Below are positions 1 to 8,024 of a stretch of DNA of 64,000 nucleotides, one piece after another. Numbering within the stretch: position 1 is the first letter of the stretch; every line of letters starts with the position of its first letter. The stretch comes from Tamlana sp. I1. GTDB lineage: Bacteria > Bacteroidota > Bacteroidia > Flavobacteriales > Flavobacteriaceae. Location: the NCBI RefSeq assembly GCF_015355625.1, contig NZ_JACLAF010000004.1, forward strand, positions 186,001-250,000, written 5' to 3'. The position numbers were made by a program, and so were the translations under genes. Below the pieces are notes generated by a model that had not been told where the DNA came from, did no database searches, and saw only the letters and a list, made by a program, of their open reading frames with translations.

Positions 1-1
1 T

Positions 2-1354
2 AGTCCTTCTCGAGCAAGTATTATGACAGGGAAATTTACGGCGAGACATGGCATAACCGATTGGATTGGTGCCAAAGCAGGAACCGATTGGCGTTTAAGA
101 AACAGACATGATAAGTTGCTGCCTGCCAATTATGTGATGCAGCTGCCACAAGAAGATATTACCATAGCTGAAGCTTTTAAAAATGAAGGGTATAAAACCT
201 TCTTTGCAGGGAAATGGCATTTAGGCGATAAGGGCTCTTATCCAGAAGATCATGGTTTCGATATTAACAAAGGAGGCTTTCATCGTGGAGGGCCATCGGG
301 TGGTTTTTTTGCACCATTTGGCAATCCTAAATTAAAGAATAAACAAAAGGGAGAAAATCTTACCATGCGTTTGGCAAATGAAACAGCCGATTTTATAACC
401 CAGCATAAGGATTCATCGTTTTTCGCTTTTCTGTCCTTTTATGCCGTACATGCTCCTATTCAAACCACCCAAGCAAAATGGGCTAAGTATAGAACAAAGG
501 CAGATAGTATAGGACTCGCTAAAACGGGCTATACCATGGAACGTATCTTACCAATTCGAACCGTTCAAGATAACCCCGTTTACGCTGGTTTGGTAGAAAC
601 CATGGACGATGCTGTGGGCGTTGTTTTAAAAGCTTTAAAGGATAACGGCTTAGAAGATCATACCATAGTTGTTTTTACTTCCGACAACGGCGGTGTGGCT
701 TCTGGCGATAATTACGCTACCAGTAACTTACCACTAAGAGGGGGTAAGGGTTACCAATGGGAAGGTGGTATTAAAGAGCCGTTCTTTATTAAAGTGCCCT
801 GGCTAAAAAATAGTATAAAAACATCCGAAGTACCAGTGGTAAGTACCGATTTGTATCCTACACTATTGGATCTTTCAAATTTGCCTTTAATTCCTGAACA
901 ACATATGGATGGCATAAGCTTAAAACCATTGCTGGAAGGTAAAAAAATAGATGAGAAAAGGTCCTTGTATTGGCACTACCCGCATTATGGAAATCAAGGT
1001 GGCGAGCCTTCATCTATTATTCAAAAAGAAGGGTGGAAACTAATTCATTATTGGGAAGATGGAAGAGAGGAACTTTTTAAACTCCCCTCGGAAGAAAGCG
1101 ATAATCAAAATGTGATTTCTCAACATACAGAGACTGCCAAAAAATTAAGTAAGGAACTAATGATGTGGCTAGAAGAAGTAAATGCGCTTAGACCAGTTGC
1201 AGATACGGAATTCGATGCGGCTAAGCGAGAAAAATATTTGCTAAACATTAAAAATCAAAAACTCCCGAATTTAGAAAAACAGCGATTGGAAGTATTGTCT
1301 CCAGATTTTAAACCAAATGAAGATTGGTGGGGAAGTCAGCTAACAGCTGATTAA
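2..1354 (+). CDS. Sulfatase, family S1 (5'-truncated by window edge)
   Basis: This is the C-terminal bulk of an arylsulfatase-like enzyme (alkaline-phosphatase superfamily). The reading frame is open from base 2, and the ATG at 23 is internal. The first codons read SPSRASIMTG, which is the formylglycine signature CxPSR with its first codon cut by the window edge. That codon ends in T, which is compatible with Cys. Further family marks are GKWHLG (substrate/metal pocket), a SDNGG metal-binding motif near the middle and a typical C-terminal subdomain containing WHYPHYG. A periplasmic or exported location is expected, but the signal sequence lies outside the window. The enzyme would remove a sulfate ester from the oligosaccharide. 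It is followed after 36 bp by an unrelated VOC gene. The family is secure; the sulfated position cannot be told from sequence. Confidence 0.93.
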   Translation, partial: SPSRASIMTGKFTARHGITDWIGAKAGTDWRLRNRHDKLLPANYVMQLPQEDITIAEAFKNEGYKTFFAGKWHLGDKGSYPEDHGFDINKGGFHRGGPSGGFFAPFGNPKLKNKQKGENLTMRLANETADFITQHKDSSFFAFLSFYAVHAPIQTTQAKWAKYRTKADSIGLAKTGYTMERILPIRTVQDNPVYAGLVETMDDAVGVVLKALKDNGLEDHTIVVFTSDNGGVASGDNYATSNLPLRGGKGYQWEGGIKEPFFIKVPWLKNSIKTSEVPVVSTDLYPTLLDLSNLPLIPEQHMDGISLKPLLEGKKIDEKRSLYWHYPHYGNQGGEPSSIIQKEGWKLIHYWEDGREELFKLPSEESDNQNVISQHTETAKKLSKELMMWLEEVNALRPVADTEFDAAKREKYLLNIKNQKLPNLEKQRLEVLSPDFKPNEDWWGSQLTAD

Positions 1355-1390
1355 CGAGGCTTATATAATTAATTTTATCAACAAGGTAAT

Positions 1391-1759
1391 ATGAAAATAA
1401 ATTTTCAAAAAATTGACCACGTACAAATATGTATTCCAATTGGGGAAGAAGAAAAAGGCCGTGCATTTTATTGTGATATTTTAGGTTTAAAAGAAATAAA
1501 GAGACCTGAATCTATAAAGCATATAGGAGGATTCTGGTTGGAAATGGCCAATATTAACTTGCATATAGGAACTGAAAAAATGGAGGGCAAATCTAAAAGA
1601 CACCCCGCATTTGAAGTTAAAAATATAAACGAAGTGAAGTCATATCTTATTAATAAAGGTGTTAAAGTTAAAGAGGATGCGGAAATACCAGGAATTAGCA
1701 GGTTTTCATTTTATGATTTCTGGGATAACCGTATTGAGTTAATTGAAAAATTATTTTAG
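1391..1759 (+). CDS. VOC (glyoxalase/bleomycin-resistance fold) family protein
   Basis: This is a 122-residue cytoplasmic protein with no signal peptide. The opening KIDHVQICIP, the AFYCDILGL segment and the closing YDFWDNRIELIE match single-domain vicinal-oxygen-chelate proteins. Residues typical of the metal site are visible: the His of DHVQ, the His of NLHIG and the Glu of RIELIE. Substrates in this family range from methylglyoxal adducts to antibiotics and catechols, so no reaction is assigned. It lies between the sulfatase and a gene remnant and shares no obvious role with the polysaccharide genes. It may be a bystander at the locus border. Confidence 0.8.
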   Translation: MKINFQKIDHVQICIPIGEEEKGRAFYCDILGLKEIKRPESIKHIGGFWLEMANINLHIGTEKMEGKSKRHPAFEVKNINEVKSYLINKGVKVKEDAEIPGISRFSFYDFWDNRIELIEKLF

Positions 1760-1849
1760 ATAATGGTAGTGTGGCATCAGGGGCATTTGTATGTTCCTAG
1801 AATTTTAAATTTAAAAGGTTTGTAGGCGTCTCCATATTAGAACTGCAAT

Positions 1850-2494
1850 ATGCAATCGCCCTATTTTAAAAAAATAATAGAGCAGCAGAACGATGCGCAT
1901 TTAAATGAGCATAATTTGGGGTATTTGTATAAAACCATGATAGAAGCTAAATCTTCAGCTAAATATATCTATCAGAATTCTAAAACGTATACATCTAAAC
2001 TAGAGTATCCAGATAATCCCTTTGGTAAACAGCTAAAAATGACAGCACAGTTTATAAATTCTAATTTAGACACAAGTGTTTATTATGCTTCAATGGGAGG
2101 CTATGACACGCATGCTGGTCAAGTGAACAAACAAAATAAGCTGCTTAAAATGTATAGTGAATCTATGGAAGTTTTTGTGAAAGATTTAGAGCAGAATGAC
2201 ACTTTTAAAGATACTTTAATTTTAACTTTTTCTGAATTTGGAAGACGTGTTAAGGAGAATACCGCATTAGGAACAGATCATGGTGCCGCAAATAATGTGT
2301 TTCTCATTGGTAAAAATTTAAAAACTCCAGGTTTTTATTATGAAGCTCCTAATTTGATGCGTTTAGATAAAAATGGTGATATTACCTATACGGTAGATTT
2401 TAGATCTATTTATGCATCCATACTAGATTCTTGGCTTAAGGCAGATGCTTCTGCAATTTTAAAAGCTCCTGTAGGTAAATTGGGCATACTGTAA
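1850..2494 (+). pseudogene. DUF1501-family protein, N-terminally truncated remnant
   Basis: The 214-residue product matches only the C-terminal half of DUF1501 proteins (sulfatase-like, alkaline-phosphatase superfamily, usually about 400 residues or more with a Tat-type N-terminus). Recognisable segments are VYYASMGGYDTHAGQ, LTFSEFGRRV and GTDHGAANN. The N-terminal half and any signal sequence are absent. In-frame stops (TAG at 1838-1840 and at 1823-1825) lie directly upstream of the first ATG, so no longer product is possible without a frameshift. I read it as a decayed gene rather than a short functional protein. It marks the left border of the PUL. Confidence 0.7.
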
Positions 2495-3039
2495 TTGTGG
2501 TTTTTTTAATAATATAGAAAGCTGAATTCTATCGTTTTTAAATTTATAATTCCTTTTTAATATTACGCACTCCAACTATTTAATCAGCTTTAAAAATTAA
2601 ATAGGCTTAAAGTATGCTTGAAAACTTCAGGTGCCAAAAAAAAAATCAACTTTTATAGAGTATAACTAAGCAGTAAGTCATAAAATTTATCTACTTGAAC
2701 CATAAGTAGTTTTCTTAAATCTTTTAGCATGTATAGCAACAGGTGTTAGAAAAGTTAAGGGAGAGTCTTATTCAATACTTCTAAGTGCTATAATTTTTTA
2801 TATCTATAAAATGACAATATAGCAGAGTGCAAGTTAATCAATCCCAATAATCCACTTCGTTTTACAGTATAATCAATCATTTTTAGGTTGTCGTGTTGGT
2901 AAAATGGTTTTTATACGATTTAACTCATATATCTTTTAATTTATACCTGTTATTTTTAGGTAAATATTATGGAAGACTAAGCTTTTATGTCATTATTTTA
3001 TAATAATAAATAGCTTATAAATATAGCCGAAAATTGAGG

Positions 3040-3130
3040 TAGTTTTGTAGTAATTTTAATTTTTTTTCTAGCGTATGAGCGTAAGCTTAATCAAGGTTTG
3101 ATGCTACTTTTGTAGTAAGTTTTATTTTAC
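3040..3130 (+). repeat. Two direct repeats resembling -7 promoter boxes
   Basis: Near-identical segments start at 3040 (TAGTTTTGTAGTAATTTT) and 3105 (TACTTTTGTAGTAAGTTTT), 65 bp apart. Each begins with a perfect match to the Bacteroidota -7 consensus TAnnTTTG. No convincing -33 TTG sits at the expected distance for either. They may be alternative start sites for susC or paired regulator sites. Neither has been tested. Confidence 0.45.
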
Positions 3131-3180
3131 AATTAATTTGATAAATCACACATTATATACCAGTTACTATTCGAGTTGAA

Positions 3181-3225
3181 CAGGATAAAACAGGACAATA
3201 ATCGTTTTGCCCTCTTGTAAATTTA
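3181..3225 (+). promoter_or_regulatory. Promoter of susCD with tandem CAGG repeat (site A)
   Basis: The element reads CAGGATAAAACAGGACAA from 3181, a direct repeat with 10-bp period. A -7-like box, TAAATTTA, lies at 3218-3225. The G of the second CAG (3193) is 25 bp upstream of the first T of the box. Sites B, C and D have the same spacing. The start codon follows 28 bases after the box, giving a short leader. The repeat occupies the place of the -33 element, as expected for an activator-dependent promoter. Confidence 0.6.
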
Positions 3226-3253
3226 AAAATTACTAACTAAATGTTGAATTAAT

Positions 3254-6200
3254 ATGAAATTAAAAATGATCACCTTATTGTGGCTTAATAAGCCATTTTT
3301 TTGGATGCTTTTACTCTTTATGAGTTACACTTCAGTACAAGCTCAGGTTGTTAAAGGTACTGTTTCGGCCGATGGCCAACCGCTACCAGGAGCAGCCATA
3401 ATAATTAAAGGTTCTTCTAAAGGAACGGTTACCGATTTTGATGGGTTTTATACCATTGAAGCGGGGGCAAATGACGTCCTAATGTTTTCGTACGTTGGAT
3501 ATGCTTCTAAAGAAGTCGTAGTAGGAACACAAACAGAAATAGATGTTACTTTAGAAGCTGATAATAGCTTAGATGAAGTTGTTGTTATTGGTTACGGAAC
3601 TCAAAGAAAATCCGATTTAACAGGATCTGTTTCTAGTGTCAGTTCAGAGGACGTAAATGTCAATCCTGTTTCGCGTGTAGATCAGGCGCTTCAAGGACGG
3701 GCTGCCGGGGTTCAGGTTACACAAACCAGTGGTGCGCCTGGTGCGGCATCAGTTATCCGTGTTAGGGGAGGTAACTCCATTACAGGGAGTAACGAACCTT
3801 TATGGGTTATTGATGGTATTGTAGTAGGGACAAATTTCAATTTAAATAATATTAATAGTAACGATATTAAGTCAATTGAAATTTTAAAAGATGCCTCATC
3901 TATCGCTATTTATGGATCACGAGGAGCCAATGGCGTCATTTTAGTCACTACAAAAACGGGTACTGGAGCACACTTAGGTAAACCAGAAGTAAGTGCTAAT
4001 GTTTATACGAGTATGCAAATGGTACCCGAGTTGCCTAAAATGTTATCTCAAGAAGAACAAATTGCTTTTACCAACGAAAGTGCCGATTTTAGAGGTGCTG
4101 CCATTCCCTTTCCTGGTGATCCTTCCGATTACCCTAATAACGATTGGTTTGATTTATTACTTGGCCCAGCACCAATATTTAATGCCGATGTATCTGTTGT
4201 TGGATCTGGTGAAAATGTAAGTTACTATACATCTTTAAACTATTTTAATCAAGAAGGAATTGTAAAAACTAGTGGTATCGAAAAGTATATTTTTAGATCT
4301 AATATAGATGTAAGACTTAGCGATAAAGTAAAAACTGGGTTTCGTGTAAATTATTCGTATATCGACCAGAAAAATGGTTTGGTTGGTTATGGAAATGCCA
4401 TAGCTTCTTTGCCAACACAGCCTATCTATAACGATGATGGGACTTATAATGGTTTTGATGAAGTAACAGGATCGCCATGGTCTAACCCCATAGCTAATAT
4501 GAACTTAAATACAAATGAAACCTTTAGAAATAACCTTTTAGGTTCATTTTATATCGATTATAGTCCTTCTTCTAAATGGATTATTCGTTCTACATTTAGT
4601 CCAGATTTTGATAATTCTAAACAAAACCGATTTACTTCAAGTCAAAGTCCAAATTTACTTTACTTAGGTGAAGGGGGGAATGCGAGCGTAAGAACGGTTT
4701 TAACAAAAGGATGGAATAATGAAAACACCGTTCAATATCAATCTGATATAAATGAAAATCACAAAATAACAGCATTGGCTGGGGCCTCGTTTCAAAAAGT
4801 GACTACAGAAATTGTAGAATCTGAAGCTTTCGGTATTACCAATGATGCAACAGGGTTTAATAACCTAGAAAATGCAGATCCAAACCGAAATATTATTACG
4901 AGTGATTATAGTGGTTTTCAAATTGCTTCATTTTTCGGGAGGCTAAACTATAGTTATAAGGATAGATATTTGTTAACCTTAGTAGGCCGTACCGATGGGA
5001 GTTCTGTTTTCGCAGACGATAATAAATATGAATTTTATCCATCTGTAGCAGCTGCTTGGAAGGTATCTGAAGAGCCTTTTATGAAGAATCAAGAAACATT
5101 TAACGAACTTAAATTAAGAGCGAGTTACGGAAAGTCTGGTAATCAAGCCATAGATCCTTATAGAACTAAAGGACTATTGGTTGAAGCAAATACTACAATT
5201 AACGGAATACAACAAACAGGATTAACCTTGGGTAGGCCGTCTAACCCTAATTTAACATGGGAAACAACCACATCTTTAGATATAGCTTTAGAGGCATCAC
5301 TGTTTAAAGGTCGTATTTTTACCGAGTTTAATTATTACTACAAAAAAACAAACGATTTATTATTAGATGTTACTATTCCTAAACAGACAGGGTTTACCAG
5401 TCAGTTGCAAAACGTAGGAGCTTTAGAAAATAAAGGTTGGGAATTAAGCTTGAATACAAATAATATTAGTACCGCTAATTTTAACTGGTCAACAACTCTA
5501 ATGTTATCCTCAAATAAAAATAAAATTCTAGATCTTGGTGGTGTTGATTATATAGATGTTGTCGTAGATGAAATTTTAGGTTCTGGTAATACGAGATTAA
5601 TTGTTGGCGAATCTGTACCTGTTTTTACAGGTGTTAAATATTTGGGAACTTGGAAAAGTCAGGATGAAATCGATGCGTCTGGTTTAAGAGATCCTCAAGT
5701 TGTTGGTGGACCTAAATTTCATGATGAAAATGGCGATGGTATAATTTCTAATGATGATGCTGTGGTGCTTGGAAGTCCGTTGCCAGATATAATTTTTGGT
5801 TTCGAAAATAAGTTTAGTTATAAAAATTTTGATTTTTCATTCTATTTTCAAGGAACAAAAGGTAACGAAGTTTATAATTTAAGAATGCGTAACCACTATT
5901 TTACAAGAGGTGAGTTTACAAAATTTGAAGATATCGCTAACCGTTGGACTCCAACTAATCAAGGTTCAGATATTCTTAGAGCTGGTAGTGATTCGGTTAC
6001 TGGTATTCCACCAAACTCAGAATATGTAGAAGATGGGTCTCACATCCGACTTAAAAATGTGAGATTAGCTTTTAATATGCCTGTAGAAAAAATGGGTATG
6101 CCAGGTATAAAAAATGCGTCTATTTATTTAACAGGGACTAACTTGTTACTTTGGTCAGACTTTAGACTTATAGATCCTGAAGGCAGTAGATTTGGTAGAA

Positions 6201-6289
6201 ATGGTTTAGGGAATATAGCCCAAGGTTATAACGACGGGTCGTATCCTAACCCAAGAACACTAACTTTAGGTTTAAATGTAACATTCTAA
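3254..6289 (+). CDS. SusC-like TonB-dependent outer-membrane oligosaccharide transporter
   Basis: This 1011-residue protein would import PUL-derived oligosaccharides across the outer membrane using TonB energy. An N-terminal signal sequence ends near AQVVKG. A carboxypeptidase-D-like regulatory domain follows (about residues 31-105, with SFVGYA-type segment MFSYVGYASKE). The TonB-box/plug entry EVVVIGYGTQRKSDLTGSV comes near residue 115. The plug contains RGGNSITGSNEPLWVIDG and GSRGANGVILVTTK. The 22-strand barrel runs to a C-terminal Phe (LNVTF). The length is normal for the family. It is followed after 12 bp by its SusD partner. It is the first gene of the PUL unit and sits under promoter site A. 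Ulvan oligosaccharides are the inferred cargo. Confidence 0.96.
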   Translation: MKLKMITLLWLNKPFFWMLLLFMSYTSVQAQVVKGTVSADGQPLPGAAIIIKGSSKGTVTDFDGFYTIEAGANDVLMFSYVGYASKEVVVGTQTEIDVTLEADNSLDEVVVIGYGTQRKSDLTGSVSSVSSEDVNVNPVSRVDQALQGRAAGVQVTQTSGAPGAASVIRVRGGNSITGSNEPLWVIDGIVVGTNFNLNNINSNDIKSIEILKDASSIAIYGSRGANGVILVTTKTGTGAHLGKPEVSANVYTSMQMVPELPKMLSQEEQIAFTNESADFRGAAIPFPGDPSDYPNNDWFDLLLGPAPIFNADVSVVGSGENVSYYTSLNYFNQEGIVKTSGIEKYIFRSNIDVRLSDKVKTGFRVNYSYIDQKNGLVGYGNAIASLPTQPIYNDDGTYNGFDEVTGSPWSNPIANMNLNTNETFRNNLLGSFYIDYSPSSKWIIRSTFSPDFDNSKQNRFTSSQSPNLLYLGEGGNASVRTVLTKGWNNENTVQYQSDINENHKITALAGASFQKVTTEIVESEAFGITNDATGFNNLENADPNRNIITSDYSGFQIASFFGRLNYSYKDRYLLTLVGRTDGSSVFADDNKYEFYPSVAAAWKVSEEPFMKNQETFNELKLRASYGKSGNQAIDPYRTKGLLVEANTTINGIQQTGLTLGRPSNPNLTWETTTSLDIALEASLFKGRIFTEFNYYYKKTNDLLLDVTIPKQTGFTSQLQNVGALENKGWELSLNTNNISTANFNWSTTLMLSSNKNKILDLGGVDYIDVVVDEILGSGNTRLIVGESVPVFTGVKYLGTWKSQDEIDASGLRDPQVVGGPKFHDENGDGIISNDDAVVLGSPLPDIIFGFENKFSYKNFDFSFYFQGTKGNEVYNLRMRNHYFTRGEFTKFEDIANRWTPTNQGSDILRAGSDSVTGIPPNSEYVEDGSHIRLKNVRLAFNMPVEKMGMPGIKNASIYLTGTNLLLWSDFRLIDPEGSRFGRNGLGNIAQGYNDGSYPNPRTLTLGLNVTF

Positions 6290-6301
6290 AAATCAAATCA
6301 G

Positions 6302-7885
6302 ATGAAAACTAAAAATATAATTTTATATACATTATTATTGTTCTCATGCTTTGCATGCGAAGACTTTTTGGAGGAAGATCCAAGAGCTCTTGTAGCTCCC
6401 GAAACCTTTTATCGATCAGAGTCCGATGTTAGGCAAGCTGTTGTTGGAATTTATGCTATTCTTAAAAATAATTCTATTTATGGCCAATTAGGTTTAGATT
6501 TATTTTATGATAACGGTGCCGATATTTTAGAACCTAATCGTTCTGCTAATATTGTAGAACCTATGGGGAATTATTCTTTAAATGAAGCTATTGCCGATGC
6601 GTCTACCCAAAAAATGAGTGTTTCAGATACTTGGAAAGATTTATACAGGGTTATTTATAATGCTAATATTATAATCGATAAAACAACAGGAAATAGTGCT
6701 ATTTCTGTAGCGGCTCAAACCGATATAATAGCCGAAGTGCGATTTATTCGAGGACTGTGTTATTGGCATATTGCGAACCTTTGGGGTGATGCACCTTTTT
6801 ATACTGAAGCTCTAACTTTAGATCAAATTCGCGTATTAGGGAGAACAGATGAAGCAACGATCTTAGATAGTGTATTAGCCGATTTACAATTTGCTCAGCT
6901 GCATTTAGCATCAGACTATCCAGAAGAACAACGCGGTCGTGCTTCCAAATGGGCGGCAGCTATTATAGAGGCTAAATTGCATATGCAACAAAAAAATTGG
7001 CAGGCAGGTTTAAATAAGTCCTTAGAAATTATTAACCAATCTCCACACCGTTTACTAACAAATTATGCAGATGTATTCGATCCTAAAAATGAGTATAATG
7101 ACGAAATAATTTGGTCTTTAGATTTTGCTAAAGATATCCGTGGTCAATTTGAAGAAGGAACCGTTCGAGCTGATGGTAGTTTTCCTAGTGTTTTTGGAAA
7201 CGGTAACTGGAGACCAAGTATGTTTTCACCGCGTTTACGTGACGAACCTAAAAACTCTAGTGAAAGAAGTGCTCTAGCAGATGCTTTAGAGGCTAGAGGA
7301 GAGGCTTTTAATGGAACAGGTTTACAAGTTGCAGCAAAAGATTTCGCTGAAAAATTTCCTTTAAATGACTTAAGACGTTCTATTAACATCGTGGATAACT
7401 ATTTAGGTTTCGATTTAAATTTTCCATACATGGCAAAAGTATGGAATTTGGATGTAGATGATTCGCCACGTTTTAATCATAGCGATAACAGACTCGTATT
7501 CCGTTTAGCCGATGTATATTTAATGGCTGCCGAGTGCGAAAACGAATTAAATGGACCCGTTAATGCTTATCAATACATACACCCAATAAGACAACGTGCT
7601 TTTATTACGCAAGCAGAATGGGAACTTGTAGGGCTTAGTCAGCAAGAATTTAGAGAAGTCATCTATGATGAAAGAAAATGGGAATTGGCAGGTGAATGTA
7701 ATAGACGTTACGATTTAATAAGATGGGGTATTTTATTCGATGTAGTCGAAAATTTAGAATACCGTTTCTGGACTCCTAATACTAATATAAGACCGTATCA
7801 CGTAAAATTACCAATTCCTTTACAGGAGTTACAAGTAAATCCAGCATTACTCGAATCCGACCCATCAAATAATGGGTATAGGTAG
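6302..7885 (+). CDS. SusD/RagB-like surface glycan-binding lipoprotein
   Basis: A 527-residue lipoprotein that forms the lid over the SusC transporter and captures oligosaccharides at the cell surface. The signal peptide ends in a lipobox with Cys19 (SCFAC-EDFLEEDP), followed by acidic residues typical of surface-exported lipoproteins. SusD marks include the early segment TFYRSESDVRQAVVGIYA, the TPR-rich region with EVRFIRGLCYWHIANLWGD and the C-terminal YDERKWELAGE plus LPIPLQELQVNP. Length and order fit the family. It is paired with the upstream susC and closed by a strong terminator 20 bases downstream. Confidence 0.96.
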   Translation: MKTKNIILYTLLLFSCFACEDFLEEDPRALVAPETFYRSESDVRQAVVGIYAILKNNSIYGQLGLDLFYDNGADILEPNRSANIVEPMGNYSLNEAIADASTQKMSVSDTWKDLYRVIYNANIIIDKTTGNSAISVAAQTDIIAEVRFIRGLCYWHIANLWGDAPFYTEALTLDQIRVLGRTDEATILDSVLADLQFAQLHLASDYPEEQRGRASKWAAAIIEAKLHMQQKNWQAGLNKSLEIINQSPHRLLTNYADVFDPKNEYNDEIIWSLDFAKDIRGQFEEGTVRADGSFPSVFGNGNWRPSMFSPRLRDEPKNSSERSALADALEARGEAFNGTGLQVAAKDFAEKFPLNDLRRSINIVDNYLGFDLNFPYMAKVWNLDVDDSPRFNHSDNRLVFRLADVYLMAAECENELNGPVNAYQYIHPIRQRAFITQAEWELVGLSQQEFREVIYDERKWELAGECNRRYDLIRWGILFDVVENLEYRFWTPNTNIRPYHVKLPIPLQELQVNPALLESDPSNNGYR

Positions 7886-7905
7886 AAACGATTTTATAAT
7901 TTAAA

Positions 7906-7939
7906 AAAAAACCGAAGCACTTGTGTTTCGGTTTTTTTT
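7906..7939 (+). terminator. Rho-independent terminator after susD
   Basis: The hairpin ACCGAAGCA-CTTG-TGTTTCGGT (7911-7932) has a 9-bp stem with one G-U pair and a 4-base loop. It is preceded by an A-run and followed by an eight-T run. It separates the susCD transcript from the GH3 unit, which has its own candidate promoter 12 bases later. Confidence 0.85.
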
Positions 7940-7950
7940 ATGATAATAAA

Positions 7951-7994
7951 CAGACAGAGCAGTATAGAAAATATAATTTGCCTTGATATATTGC
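7951..7994 (+). promoter_or_regulatory. Candidate promoter of GH3 unit (site E, weaker copy)
   Basis: CAGACAGAGCAGTATAGAA from 7951 resembles the tandem CAGG element, with the half-sites one base closer together. A degenerate -7 box, TATATTGC, begins at 7987, exactly 25 bp after the G of the second CAG, as in sites A to D. The start codon of the GH3 gene is 30 bases after the box. It is weaker than A or B, and I count it as probable only because of the conserved spacing. Confidence 0.4.
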
Positions 7995-8024
7995 GATATT
8001 TATGTATAGAAAGACAAAAATCCT

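Larger units (their letters stand above)
2495..3253. other. Long AT-rich intergenic region upstream of susC
   Basis: These 759 bases hold no ORF that I can support and no tRNA-like fold that I could find. The sequence is very AT-rich. The 3' third carries a pair of direct repeats (3040-3062 and 3105-3127) and, next to susC, the shared PUL promoter element (3181-3225). The rest (about 2500-3000) shows nothing recognisable and may be decayed sequence continuing from the DUF1501 remnant. Confidence 0.6.

Noticed and set aside
2495-3253. Small RNA or tRNA gene in the long intergenic region
   Set aside because: No cloverleaf, terminator-bounded unit or other RNA signature could be recognised.
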